A stretch of DNA of 64,000 bases, taken from the NCBI RefSeq assembly GCF_963855985.1, contig NC_087106.1, positions 4,447,001 through 4,511,000 of the forward strand, written 5' to 3'. Position 1 is the first letter of the stretch, and each line of letters starts with the position of its first letter. Shown piece by piece: positions 11,158 through 23,139 of this stretch. The DNA comes from Ostrinia nubilalis. Its lineage: Eukaryota; Arthropoda; Insecta; Lepidoptera; Crambidae. The notes under the pieces were generated by a model. That model was not told where the DNA came from, made no database searches, and worked only from the letters and a program-made list of their open reading frames with translations. A program made the position numbers and the translations under genes.

Positions 11158-11779
11158 TTAACAATAAATGTGTCACAGAATATACTGATTGTTATTAAAG
11201 TAACAATTAAAGGATGAATAATGATGAAGACCTAAGTCATTTTAAAATATCAAGTTCAAGATAAGGAAGGCTTTCAATGAAAGGCATCTACTTACCTCAG
11301 CTAAACTAACATCTGACACCGGGCTTTTGAAAAAACTTGTTACAAAAAATAATTAACGAACGAACAACAAGCTTAGGGAATATCATTTTTCGATATTTAT
11401 TTGTGAAGTGTCAATCAATTAATTAACTAAGTGGTAATTGTAATTGGGGTTCGAGTTACAGTAACATAATTAGTGCTGATGAACTAAGAACAAAACTAAA
11501 TTAAGGTTTTCGAAGAGCTTGTACTTATTTATATTTAGAAAATATTCGTTAATCGACATCGAAGTCAATAAAAATTATAGTAATAAGTGACTCTTCACAT
11601 CGCCGTGTTTCTATGACATATTTTTTAGAGATTCCATTGTTGGACATAGGAACAGCCCCTTACCTAATATGCGCTTTTTTACCTTTTGTTTTTTTGCATA
11701 CCTACAGCATTCTGCATTCTGTAAGCGACTTTTTGCAAGTCATCTCTACACTTAGCTAAGTTATTGTTATATTTAACTT

Positions 11780-11915
11780 TCAACAAGGTGGACCGACAAC
11801 GTCATAAAGGTAGCAGGAAGGCGCTGGATGCAGGCCGCTACCAACCAAGTGATGTGGAAATCATTGGGAGAGCCCTATGTTCAGCGTGGACGTCCTGTGG
11901 CTGAAATGATGATGA
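11780..11915 (+). mobile_element. RTE-type LINE 3' end
   Basis: One frame encodes RWTDNVIKVAGRRWMQAATN and then MWKSLGEPYVQ before a frameshift. A short GATGATGA tail follows the stop. Truncated remnant of the same LINE family as 3600-3835. Confidence 0.7.
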
Positions 11916-11919
11916 ACTT

Positions 11920-13555
11920 TTATTAATCCTTCAAGCTCCGCGAATCTAGACACAATAGATAATCAATTGTTATGACATTAATTAATGCCGTCTGAGACTC
12001 AATCGGTTAAGGATGCTACTTAGGTAGTTATGGCCTTTTAAATAAATAAACGAATCCATTTCCAAGAAATTATTTCTAAGTACCGACCTAAGATCTTTGT
12101 ATTTTTAAAATCAATAGTCTGAGAACTTTTCATTAAATTTGACACTCTCGCTTTTCAGAATGCGATTTCATCATTCATTTAATTTAATCTTTAAGATTTA
12201 TTTAGGGTTAATTAACTAAATTACTTTGTAATCGAAAACAAATGTTAAATCCGATGACAAAGGAAATCAAACCATGTTTTTTCACTTTTATATTTTAAGA
12301 TAATTTTGTCTATCTTTCATCTCGAATATTATTATGTCTCGATTACTATTAGGTACTCTGAAGTACCTATAGTTAGTCTGTCGGCAATTTTTAGATTAAT
12401 GTGTTCCTAATAAATAACCCATTGATTTCAGATCGTAAAAACTGACCAATTGTCCCATGGCATGGTATAGATTGAAATAATATTCAAGGAAAAACAAATG
12501 AAAGGAGAATGTAAGCAGACAGTCAGTTAACGTATATCATGTTTATTAAAAAATTGAAAAGAAATGAGTGTAATAACTAAGTCTTTTAATTACATAATAA
12601 TGCCATTTATTTGGTATTGCAACAACTTTACATTTAACTATTTTAACATCGATTCATTTAACATTTTACATTATATAATGCAAGTTTCAAACGCACATTA
12701 AACTATAGTAAATGACTTTTACATGAAAGTATCTGATAGTAAAGATTTTTACCCAGCCTTAAAAACTATCTCTCAGATACTTGCACTCCGTTAAATGTAC
12801 TTAAAATATCTATTACATTAGAATTAGTGAATAGTTAAACTTCAAAGTAGAGTTTAGTGGTCAGTTCTTTTAAAATAAACGAGCCTAAATATAACGAAGA
12901 TGCGAATATAATAATTTGTACGACTGTCAGCTAATTAAAGTCAGTAAGCTACCACAATATGAAGAATTTCCACCATAGATTTTAAATTGTTCCCCATGTT
13001 GGAACCTTATATTTTATGGTTTAAATTCAACCGAAGAAATTGGACATTTTGTGGTGGCCTTATGTAGTTAAAACGTCTTTTTTCATCAAATTGAAGCTAC
13101 AAAAGATAAATAATTATAAGTAAGTACCTCTAAGCGTATTTTGCTTTAAAATAGAAATAACTCTATTTTGAATCTCTGAAGAAAAATATTCTTAGATAAT
13201 TAACATTTCCATCTATTATAGTAAATACATAATTAAATATACTTTATAGTACGTATGATTAAAATTCATATACATTTATCAATGCACCACAAACTTAGCC
13301 TCATTTTAGAATCGTTAGCCGTTAGAAAACTGTGGGAGGAAGAATTTGGTCGTCTATGGAAAATAGATTTACAAAAAGCAACAGATTTGAGCCCAGATTA
13401 AAGGAAGATGAGTATAAGAATACGAAAAGTTATTTTCCATAGACAACGCTGTATCCATAAAAGTCGAACAGATGGAAAACAGCCTTAGAAATCCAAGCAC
13501 TTCATCAGAACTAGATCCTAGTAAAATGCTCAGGAATTCTGACCATAGATAAAAT
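11920..13555. other. No gene seen; downstream flank of the neuropeptide gene
   Basis: AT-rich non-coding sequence. Minus-strand AATAAA motifs occur at about 12604 and 12541. Either could serve the neuropeptide gene, but both are about 1 kb from its stop codon, so the 3' end is not fixed. Confidence 0.4.
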
Positions 13556-13559
13556 CACA

Positions 13560-14491
13560 TTACGCTTGACAGTCGTGGCAGTACGCATCTGCGGAGCGCT
13601 TCCTTCTTTCTTCTTCTTCCATTTCACCCTTATCCAGCTCCTCATTGTCACGGCCGAGTCTGATAAAGTGGTCACGCGCTCTGCTTTTCCTCTGAGGGTA
13701 TCCGCTGACGACCAAATCAGAGGTCTGTTCGTAGGTGGCCTTGTCGTCTTCTGCAGACCTGCCTAGCCTGATGAAGCTGGGGCCTCTTCCGAAGCGGAGG
13801 AAGCTGGAGGAGCGCTTGTCAGGGGTGTCATAGTCTTCGTCGTAGTTTCTGAGGAGGGTGAACAGGTCGTCGGCTGTTAGAGCGAGAGGCTGCGATCTTC
13901 CGAAGCGGAGGAAGCTGTTGCCTCTTCGCGAGGGGCGGGGGAGGGTGTCTCTGATGTCAGCTGCCGATGGCTCTGGGGGGTACGATCGGCCGAACCTGGG
14001 GACAAGATATTTTATTAATATTGAACAAGTCTATTTTTCGTACCAGAATTTATGTACGAGTATGAAGCAGACTTGTCAGTTATTACGACAGTAACGTACG
14101 AGGACACTATGACGTTCGCAGTCTTCATTTAGCAAATGGGATTCTAAAAGTTTATTATTCACATCACAAAATTGTCTCTGTATGTAAATTACTAAATTAA
14201 CGAGAGAAGGAGAGAAGTTACTGAATATAAGAAAACCTTTCTCAAGAAAAATGCAAAATCGCAAGTTTGTGTCTTTTTTCAAGTGACCCCAAATGGTAAA
14301 GATTAAGTAACCTGTATTAATAATGCGTGTAAAAATTGCATTGTAGGATCGCTTTACCTGATCATACTGCGGTCGATGGCGCTCCTCCGTCTAGCCTCCA
14401 GGTCTGGAGAGCGCCGCACCGGCGAGGCGGTAGACCCCACCACCAGCCACACGGCTGCCAGCACCACCACGCTCTTGGAGTATCTCTTCAT
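13560..14491 (-). CDS. FMRFa: FMRFamide-related neuropeptide precursor (2 coding exons)
   Basis: A 189-residue secreted prohormone processed into amidated FMRFamide-like peptides, which act as neurohormones on muscle and glands. Coding exons are 14491-14358 and 13995-13560, joined in phase within Arg45 (AG|G) by a GTAAAG donor and a CCCCAG acceptor. The start ATG (14489-14491) opens a signal peptide (MKRYSKSVVVLAAVWLVVGS, cleavage near residue 22). Peptides set off by basic sites and C-terminal Gly: SAIDRSMIRF (37-46), GNSFLRF (70-76), SSSFLRF (107-113), GPSFIRL (116-122) and ARDHFIRL (151-158). A glutamate-rich tail ending CHDCQA carries two cysteines. The first and last peptides closely resemble silkworm FMRFa products, from family knowledge. 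The oddity is GPSFIRL, where RF would be expected. The 5' exon upstream of the acceptor at 14502 was not found. Confidence 0.93.
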
Positions 14492-14501
14492 GGTTGAGGA
14501 T
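14492..14501 (-). other. 5'UTR part of the neuropeptide exon and its splice acceptor
   Basis: On the minus strand TTTGTCCCCAG|ATCCTCAACC-ATG places an acceptor ten bases before the start codon. The coding exon thus begins with a 10-base untranslated leader, and at least one further non-coding 5' exon should lie at higher coordinates. Confidence 0.7.
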
Positions 14502-14504
14502 CTG

Positions 14505-15550
14505 GGGACAAAAGGTGAAATTAGGCACTACTGGTAGAGGTAAGAGATACGTCGCTTGGAAACTTGGACATGATTGTTCACAATGAGGGCTATCGTTTCA
14601 GCAGCAGTCACCAGTTTGCGCCACTGTAGAGTAAGGTAACTGTCACTTGCTAGAGGCGAAGACAGCGGCGCCAACACATAAACAACACTGGATAGAAGTA
14701 ATTGAATAAGTTAGAATAGATTGTACTTGGTCAGTTATTATTGTTAGATAAATTAACTACCAATCCATAATGACAATGACTATAACATATGTATTTATTG
14801 GCAAATATTCTATTTAACAGAGCATTATTAGTTTGACCAAATTTTTCCAATTTGGAATTTACTGTCACCTAATAGATATATCCTGCTTGGCAAAGCATAG
14901 CCTTGGTTCTGGACTTGGCTGGATTCCAAGGACACTGTCCAGAGATACTATCACATGAAAAGAAATAAAGTTAATACTGTAACTAGAGCATAAACATGGC
15001 ACTCAGAGGAAATGGAAATTGATAAATTAAAAATTAATTAATCTAATTTGTTATGCCTGTTGTAGTCTTAGGCAGAGACATTAATTAGTACTTAATAATA
15101 AGTATATTAAGTAGAAAACCAATATCTTATTCATAAGTGATTTCATTAAAAGCACGTTTACGTCTCAGTATTATTTTAATCCTAACACTGCTTCGGGTCA
15201 ATATATGGGCCAGTGCTAAGAAGAATTCTTGCGCTGCGCAAGAATCTCAGTCACCTTTGCCAGACAAGTAATCATGAATTATTATAGTTAGTAAGTATGT
15301 TATGATTAATTCAATCTTTGTGCAAATTTTTTTATACCATCCGGCCAAATAACCAGTTCAAAGCCAAAACATACAATGTCACACGTACAAATAAATATTC
15401 GTGAGAACGCTCGCCAGCGCCCGTGACCGGCCATGCGGGGCTTCGCGAAAGCAATCCCAAATACTTTACACACGTCTACGATTAGGTAGTGCTGATTAAT
15501 AGTATGTTTTTGGCCGAAATAAAAGCCGAAAAAATAACTCACGGCCAACC
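14505..15550. other. Upstream flank of the neuropeptide gene; no other gene seen
   Basis: It should contain the promoter and 5' exon of the neuropeptide gene, but neither could be located by eye. A perfect short palindrome, AGAATTCTTGCG/CGCAAGAATCT, sits at about 15220-15247. Confidence 0.4.
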
Positions 15551-15554
15551 AATA

Positions 15555-15637
15555 TCATCATCATTTCTGTCATAGGACGGCCAATGACCGGTTGATAGCG
15601 GCCTGCATCAAGGCGCCTTCATGCTACCTTTAAGCTA
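15555..15637 (-). mobile_element. RTE-type LINE 3' end
   Basis: The minus strand reads AAAGGTAGCATGAAGGCGCC and onward to ATGATGATGATA. This is a short, degraded version of the KVAGRRW...QAA block plus the GAT tail seen elsewhere. Confidence 0.55.
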
Positions 15638-15639
15638 AC

Positions 15640-16835
15640 TACTATGATTCACTTTATTTCATTAATGCAAACTTTATTTCAATAATGATTGTGTAGGTAC
15701 ATCAAGCTACACATTGTAGCCTGTTATGTACTTCTAATAGGGGTGATTTTGCAACAAAAATGTAGGTATCAGTCTGGTATGCTGTCGTCTGTACATCGTC
15801 TTAACTAAGATAATATCAGGTTCTAACACTAACAAGATGGTGAAACTCGATAGCTTCAAGCCAATCAGAGGCTTGAGTTAATTTTTATGCTTAGATATTT
15901 GAACGTCGCGACGCGTCGTTTAGTAGGGCAGTCACACATTGATTTGTTTTGATTAAAAATTAATCTGCCTGGTCTATTTCAATCATAACTGTGGACTACC
16001 TCTGGTTAATTGTGGATAAAGTGTTTACTAATTACTTTAGTTTCGTCCAAACTTCGAATAACTTTACGAATGTGTATAAATAATTGAGCGAAGCGAAACG
16101 ATACCAAAATGTCACAACACTACGTTCAATTAGATGAGTGATATAAAATTTTTTGGGTGTCCTTTTAAAGATTAAACCTCCTTTTCCAAACTAGTGGTTT
16201 GACTGGACCAATGCAATTACCCTCTATTCATAGATGCGATACAAACATTTTGCGTAAATGAAAATGTTTAATTTTCACGGCAAATCCTTTATTACCCTGC
16301 TCTCTATCTATGTATTTTGAGTTCAACACCATAATTGATTTATTAGAAAGCAATATCAAAACGATTTTATAACGAAATCAATCATTATTATTAAATCAGT
16401 TTGTAACAAACAAAGACGAATGAAGGACAAGCAACTTTTCTTAATCAAACGATTTTGATTTGATTGGATTTTAATAAGTCAAAAGCATGTCATTTTAATA
16501 TATCTTTTTAATTGGACCTAATTTTATATCTAAAAATGTCATCAACTATCAATTAAGTTAAATTTCGATTAAAATTGATTAAGAAACTTCAGCTGTGTCG
16601 TCTTACAGAAAATGTTAAAATGAGACTGTATTCAAAAGCATGATTAGCATTTAGACCAATTATGTTTTGCCTAATACCTAGGTAATATCATTATACCTAG
16701 AACATTAAAATCTTGAAATCCACCTGATTAACTACCTACCTGAAAATGTTCAGTTTATACTTACGTATTATAGTAGCAGTAGCAGTTCTTACAGTTTGAG
16801 ATTAGTATAGGATGAGAAATCATGAATCCACTACA
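15640..16835. other. No gene seen
   Basis: AT-rich sequence with no open frame of note and no repeat boundary that I can define. Confidence 0.45.
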
Positions 16836-16839
16836 ATAA

Positions 16840-17032
16840 TCTACACTAATATTATAAAGAGTAAAAAATTTTGTTTGTTTGGTTGTAATGAATAGGCTCA
16901 AAAACTACTGGACCGTTTTTAAAAATTCTTTCACCATTCGAAAGCTACATTATCCAAGAGTAACATAGGCTACATTTTATTTTGGAAAAAAAAATGTAGT
17001 CCACGCGGGCGAAGCCGCGGGCGGAAAGCTAG
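16840..17032 (+). mobile_element. Non-autonomous Helitron (Lep1-like)
   Basis: Begins TCTACACTAATATTATAAAG and ends CGCGGGCGAAGCCGCGGGCG-GAAAGCTAG, followed by T. The internal text (AATAGGCTCAAAAACTACTG) is almost identical to the copy at 7866-8081, but with a deletion near the 3' end. Confidence 0.82.
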
Positions 17033-17380
17033 TGAAATATAAATTAAGAATATTGCAAACATTCCGATTGAAAGTTTTCATTGATATTATTTTTACTTTA
17101 TATTCACCGTTTAAGTTTCTCTTACACCCTGTATAATCGATATTACGATATTAGCAGAGTCACAAAGCCTTTGTAGAACGAAAGGCCGCGGCCGCAGACG
17201 CGCCGGCGCCACTCGGGAAGCTGTAGTGATGTAGACAGTTATCGATGCAAGTTATATGGAACTATCGATACAGCGTTGAATAAAAACTGCTACTGACTTT
17301 GGCGTTAGTGAGCTAACTACTTAGGTATCTACGTAACTACGTACAAATCTTGCAGTACACTAACATTATTTTATATCTGA

Positions 17381-17580
17381 CTAGCTTTTGCCCGCGGCTT
17401 CACCCGCGTGAAATTTAGTTTGTCACTGATCGTCATAAATTATAGCCTATGTGTTATTCTGGGTTAACTATAACAATAATACTGTAAAGTTTCATCAAAA
17501 TCTGTTCGGTAGTTTTTGCGTGAAAGAGTAACAAACATCCAGACATTCATACAAACTTTCGCATTTTTAATATTAGTAAG
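17381..17580 (-). mobile_element. Non-autonomous Helitron, second subfamily
   Basis: The plus strand begins CTAGCTTTTGCCCGCGGCTT (the reverse of a 3' hairpin plus CTAG) and ends TTTTTAATATTAGTAAG, the reverse of the TCCTACTAATATTATAAATG start. It lies about 350 bp from the copy above, in opposite orientation. Confidence 0.8.
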
Positions 17581-18077
17581 TTTCCCTTCATAATTGGTGG
17601 GCAATAATTTTAAGGTCTACTTCTAAGTACGAAACCCCGTTCCCGTTAGATGCATTTATTGAAACTTAGTTAATTAATTAATATTTTTATCTTTAAACAT
17701 CACTAGACTTCGAGTTACTTTATGTTAACCTACAGTTTTCTATTCGCTAGCAGGTTTTCCAACCAAGTTCAAGGCACAGAGTTACTATTCTATTCTTACA
17801 AAATAAATGAAACGTGTAGATTTTTGATAGAGAAAGTTCAGATGACTATCCTATTTTTGATATTTACATTATTTCTTTCAGCCACATTATTCAGCTTATG
17901 TTAAGATTTATTTCATATTTATGAGACAAGTACTTGACGATAAAGTGAAGCTTCATATTTAGCATTTTGTATTATTTTGTTCAGCCGAGTATAATGTGTA
18001 ATAATGGTGGATTATTAACCATTGTTCGTGAACGAGTATGAGCGTGCAAATGAAACAAAACACTGGATGATTCAAAC

Positions 18078-18360
18078 GCCCGTACCTATTCACAAACATT
18101 ATTAAGTAAGAGGTCTCACAGTGCGCGTGGACGCACAGGGTGACACACGAACCAATTACAGTTGAATATTACCTTTATTCAACGCTGTGCGTTCGATTTG
18201 CTGCATTCACATACGATGCCGTATTCACAAACGATGCTTGCTTAATTGAAGAAGCAAATCGAACGCACAGCGTTGAATAGAGCTCTGTGATTGATTCGTG
18301 TGTCACCCTGTGCGTCCACGCGCACTGTGAGACCTCATAGTAATGTTTGTGAATACCGGC
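18078..18360. mobile_element. Two GCCCGTATTCACAAAC MITEs in head-to-head orientation
   Basis: Copy one (18078-18216) and copy two (18218-18360, inverted) abut directly, giving a ~280-bp composite palindrome. GAGGTCTCACAGTGCGCGTG and its complement mark the two halves. The junction reads GATGCCGTATTCACAAACG. Confidence 0.85.
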
Positions 18361-18775
18361 GTCACTCATATTGACTGTACAAGTCTACACTTCCAATTTT
18401 ACATATCCAGCAACAAATCACGTTTCGGACATAAACAAATAAACGCTACCTATTCCGTGACAGTCGCTCAACGAGTTGTGTTTCTAAATAAAAGGGTGCT
18501 CAATAGGGTTGTAAAAGGGCTTTTGTAAATGACAGTACTTCACATAGCCCATAAAATATCGAACCTTCTTAGCACAATTTGTTTACGGCTGTTTTATGGT
18601 GGCGTAAAATGACTTGATCTCGACAGAGATGGCTCATCGATTTTGTTTATAAAAGTTATCACATGAATACCAATCAATAGCTAGGGGTTTCAGTTGAGAT
18701 GTCCACAGTTGAGACAAGAGTGGAGATTGAGATAATTATGATAAGCCGTTTATTAGATGCCCTGAGACCTAGTAT

Positions 18776-18981
18776 CAGGGGTGGCCAACTTGATTAGACA
18801 TAAGATCGACTGTTTACTAACGAAACCCAGGGCGATCTACCACTTACATACTTTTTGAAATCTTAAATGAAACAGCATAGTTTAGTACACAATCATGTAG
18901 TATTTTTTGACTTGCCACGATCGACTGGACTAATATTCGCGATCGACCGGTCGATCGCGATCGACCGCTTGGCCGCCCCTG
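18776..18981. mobile_element. hAT-type MITE
   Basis: Termini CAGGGGTGGCCAACTTG and CTTGGCCGCCCCTG are typical of hAT non-autonomous elements. Direct TAGTAT copies touch both ends; I could match only 6 bp, whereas hAT usually duplicates 8. Near the right end GATCGACC motifs are repeated palindromically, as expected for subterminal transposase-binding repeats. Confidence 0.75.
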
Positions 18982-18984
18982 TAG

Positions 18985-20325
18985 TATACCTACTTCAGCA
19001 GAACTTTGTTTCTTATCAACTTTGTTGGTCATTGAAAAAATACTAGGAAATCGAGTAATTTAGGTAAGTACGCAATAAAGAATCTCTGATTCTTATCTCT
19101 ATAAAAGAATACAAAAATAATTTCCAAAATACAGCAATTTCTCTTTTAGTAATTAAAAACCATCTAAAGTCTAAACCTACTCATAATATTTGCTGCAGAA
19201 TATTTCGCATTCCTCACCTATTTACAATCACTTTACCGATACCATCTTGACGTATTGTTACTCCAGTTCCAATTTCTATTTTTCGCAACGGCCAACTTGA
19301 AAACAACATGTGATTTAAATGCTACGCTCTTGCTCGTAGAATAGTGTATAGTATATTTGGCAAGAAAATGCATCGCAGTTTATAGGGATAGAAGGACATT
19401 TTAATGAAATATTTAGATTAATTTAGAGTTCCCAAAACGTAATTAGTGATCATTACACACTCTACAAAATATCAGAGTATATTTTTTGTTGTAAAATAGT
19501 ACTATCTATTGTAGCTACATAAGAGTGTGTTTAGTTGTCATATAATGATTTTGTGCCATAATTATGAAAATTATACGAACTGACTATATTGAACACGGTT
19601 TAGTTCTAAACAGCACGCGATGTCACAATCATATTATTTGAGATAATGATTTTAACGGTAGTTATTATCGGCTAATTATTTTCGTGACTGCAATATCTTT
19701 CTAGGATATCCAAATATAAGGGCAACATAACATAATATTATTTATGTAAGTACCTAGAAATAGTACTAAATGAACCTGAATGTGTTTATACGAGTACATT
19801 ATATTTTATTGTATATTATGTACTTATGTAAAATGCAAATATTGTTTGTTACTTATTGCATGTTATTAATTATGGAGTCAATATTTATATGATTTTTCCT
19901 CGAATTATTATTAAGATAACAAATATTTTTTCCTACAAATAGCAATACCTACTTTTCTGTCCATAGCACATATTTTTGCAATACATTTTCTGAATATCGT
20001 ATTCCAGAAACATTCCTAACTCTTCCAAACTCCTTACTAGTTTCTTGTTACTTACAAATATCGCTTAATTGTTGCTATAGAACCTTTTGCTATAAATGAA
20101 TTACTTTATCAATCCAAAATAAATGGACCAACCTCCCGTTAATTACAAATTAATTGCGTTAATTACACTTAATACGTCTTCATCACACGAAACAAAATGT
20201 ATCCCGGAATATAATAGGAAATGTGAGAAAATAAACGGTTAAAATAAAACCAAATACATCTATCACCACTCTTTGTAATGTAACATGCAATAAACAATTT
20301 GAATTTGTAATTTGAACCAGCTTTT
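18985..20325. other. No gene seen
   Basis: Very AT-rich non-coding sequence with no long frames or recognisable elements. Confidence 0.45.
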
Positions 20326-20326
20326 T

Positions 20327-20430
20327 CAGGCTAACTAGGTAACTATAACGATAAACGATGCTTTTTGTGTGGAGTTTGACATAATTTTGACGTTTGTCAA
20401 AGTTAAAGTAAGATAATGCAACCCAGTTAG
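20327..20430. mobile_element. MITE, AAGGCTGAGTTGCACC family, degraded
   Basis: It retains AACTATAACGATAAACG, GTGGAGTTTGACA and the right end TAATGCAACCCAG. The left terminus has decayed to CAGGCTAACTAGG. It lies 20 bp from the start of the transposon at 20450. Confidence 0.7.
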
Positions 20431-20449
20431 TCTATTTTCGTATGTACAG

Positions 20450-21510
20450 TAGGGTGGAGCACGGTTGTATGGGAAAAAATTCACCACCAGATTTGACAAT
20501 GTGCTGAATTTCTTAGTCAAATAAATATCTCAAAAGCGGCTGTTTGGTTAAGTAAATTAAATAAATATATAAAATAGCATTAAAGTGTATCACTAGTACT
20601 TAAAAAATTCTAGGTATTGAAGGGTGACTCGTACTGTGTGACTTTAGTATGCGACGAGCGGCCAGCTCTCTGACATCGTAAGAAGACTGCTATCAGGATA
20701 CTCGTAATAGCTTTTTCTCCGGGTAACTAGTTCTTTAATCTTTCATAGGGTATCTGGCAGGCCTCTCGAGGCCATAATAATTTTAAACAGATGACGGGTG
20801 CCATCTTTGCATGATGGTTTTGTCTTAATCAAAAACCAGGAAGAAGCATAGACTTTAACCACAATAGTAGCCAGAGGTATCAAAATTTCTATTGGATTTT
20901 AAGTTTCTACAATACAAACGTAGTATTCGGTACGCTCGTGTGATCTAACGGGCATGTTACAATTCACCAGGAGAAATTATTGCGAGATTTTGTGAGAATA
21001 CGCCTAATTACCGCCGAAGCAATTTTATGCAAGTTCTGCTGATCAGTACTCAGATAATTGGCCATTTCTGATCACATTTGTCCTTCAATTTGTTCAAATT
21101 TATAGATAGGCAGTTTCTCACATGTTTCCAGAGCTTTTCCAGTAGACTATCTGACAAAGACGCGAGTCGCGAAAAGGGCCAGAAAAATTCTCTTCTCGCG
21201 CTCTCTCACGCCCTTATTAAAATTATAAACCCAAAGCCTGGCTTTTTTGTGTATTTTACATTGAAAATATAGCATATCAGTAAACGATTTGTGATAAAAA
21301 AATAGTATTTTTATTTAAATATTGCACAGATATGTGGCGCCTAAGTGAGGTCTAAAACCAACTTTTTTTATAAATTCAGTGTCGATGCGGAGGCAGTTAC
21401 TCTAAACCGGATTGATTAATATTTTGCATGACTTCATTTAAGCCCTAAAGGCACAAAATTTTGACTATTACATTACAGATATCTGAAAAAAAAATTTTCG
21501 CTCCACCCTA
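20450..21510 (-). mobile_element. Decayed DNA transposon with TAGGGTGGAGC termini and 8-bp TSD
   Basis: Inverted ends TAGGGTGGAGC...GCTCCACCCTA are bracketed by a perfect 8-bp direct repeat ATGTACAG (20442-20449 and 21511-21518). The minus strand carries a broken protein-like stretch: LSTDQQNLHKIASAVIR, a decayed SPGEL..HAR..T.AYRILRLY, KVYASSWFLIKTKPSCKDG and DVRELAARRILKS. Stops and frameshifts interrupt them. These blocks resemble a transposon-associated protein I know from lepidopteran genomes but cannot assign to a named superfamily. TAGGG ends with an 8-bp target duplication point to hAT or a P-like group. Confidence 0.75.
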
Positions 21511-21536
21511 ATGTACAGGTTGAATTTTAAATCATT

Positions 21537-21653
21537 GGCATCCTTTTAATATAAAACCTACTCATGATACATAGATAGTAACTACCCCAAATATGAGACA
21601 AATCCAATTCTACTAGGTATGTATCATGAGTAGTCTTATTTGAAAAAGATGCC
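21537..21653. mobile_element. Short palindromic MITE (CTACTCATGATACAT)
   Basis: Ends GGCATCCTTTTAATATAAAA...GAAAAAGATGCC and inner arms CTACTCATGATACAT/ATGTATCATGAGTAG are inverted copies. A related half occurs at about 33215-33290. Confidence 0.65.
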
Positions 21654-21744
21654 GTATAGGAGGTAATAAATGAAAAAGCATACGAGTACAGGTAATAATT
21701 CTAAAAAAAATATTTTAGTTTCCATCACTTAGTACCTATATAAC

Positions 21745-21888
21745 AAAGTCGCTTTCCGCTGTCTGTCCCTATGTATGTAACTTTAAAACTACGCCACGGA
21801 TTTTGATGCAGTTTTTTTAATAGATAGAGTGATTCAAGAGGAAGGTTTGTATACTTAGCACCCGTGTGAAGCCGGGGCGGGTCACTAG
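21745..21888 (+). mobile_element. Helitron-like 3' end, third subfamily
   Basis: It ends GCACCCGTGTGAAGCCGGGG-CGGGTCACTAG followed by T, a GC-rich hairpin then CTAG. Upstream text includes AACTACGCCACGGATTTTGA. A relative in reverse orientation lies at 28807-28900. The 5' TC end was not fixed. Confidence 0.6.
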
Positions 21889-22899
21889 TTGATACCAAAC
21901 ACGAGTTTTTACAATGTTCAGTATCGTTTTTTGACAATAAAGTGGGATAATATACTTTACCTACCTAATTTATATTGTCAACTCAACACGGGAGATTTTA
22001 CAAAGGTGGAAGGACCTATAAAACATAGTCGTTATTTACGTGCGCGTTATGCTTACGTGATTTGTAGCTATTTTTAGGTAGGTAACTGGTTCACACCCGA
22101 GAGGTGCCGATTTAAAAAACAATTTCATTATTTTTTCTTAAAAAATGTGGTAGGTACTTAGATCACGAAAAACTACGAACTACACTCCACTGTAGAGCTA
22201 TTCTAAAGTCTCTTCAGTAGCTTTTTTATGTAATTTGACCGGACTGTAAAAGAAGCCTACTGAATTTTCGATTTAAAAACATGAAAACGTATCTCAGCCC
22301 ATCCCTACGTGGGTCAAAACCATCTAAGTAGTACAAAAAGAAGTCGTATCTACTAGTATTTTTAAAAGTACGATAAAAGTACCTAAAATGCAGAAATCGT
22401 AATAACTCTATTATAATAATCTGTCACTTACGTAGCATCGTAGCTTCTTCGTAGTCCTCGTAGCAAATCGTAGCTACTGTAGCTACGTTCATACTACGAA
22501 ACTTAATATCAGCACTGTTGCAAATAATAAAATTTAAACAAACCGTATCTAAAACTAACAATAACTAAATGGAAGTAAAACGTTTTGATTGTCAAATGAA
22601 GAACACAAATGTTTTGTTTAGATTTCGTCCATAAAATGGTTTGTGTCCAAAATTGTTTTAGAACAAAATTGATATAGGTAGGTGTTGTTTCCCATTGTAA
22701 ATTAAGCTACAAACGTGGAACTCAAATGGTTAAAATTAGTTAAAAAAATTAAAACAAACCAGACGGAATGATTTAAGCTTACTTTAAACTTAAAGCAGTA
22801 GAATTTTACACGTTACATAGACAATAAATTACAAACATATCACACAGAAAAATGAACGTATTTGTATTAAACCCCTGGTCTCTGATCTACCGGTTTAAC

Positions 22900-23130
22900 C
22901 ACTGTGATAAATTCTGATTTTATTTTTTTGAAATTTTATAAGTTTGATTTTGTTTTTGTAAGGCTAGGCGCCCTCTCTACCTATAAACGGTGCTCGCAGA
23001 ATATCAACGTCGAGGTACTACGTGCCTTGGCATATGCTGAGCGAGGACCTGTTTGGTACAATTTAATTTTTAATTTTAATTTGTAATTTGTATTGTGTTG
23101 TGCCAAATAAACGTTTTTTTATTTATTTAT
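22900..23130 (+). mobile_element. Possible retroelement 3' end with AATAAA
   Basis: A stretch ending GTGTTGTGCCAAATAAACG and then (TTTA)n looks like the 3' end of a processed transcript (polyadenylation signal, then A/T-rich simple repeat). No coding similarity was recognised, so a LINE tail is only a guess. Confidence 0.3.
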
Positions 23131-23139
23131 TTATATTTA

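Noticed and set aside
13566..14094. Plus-strand frames across the neuropeptide gene
   Set aside because: They are antisense shadows; the minus strand gives a signal peptide and five amidation motifs.
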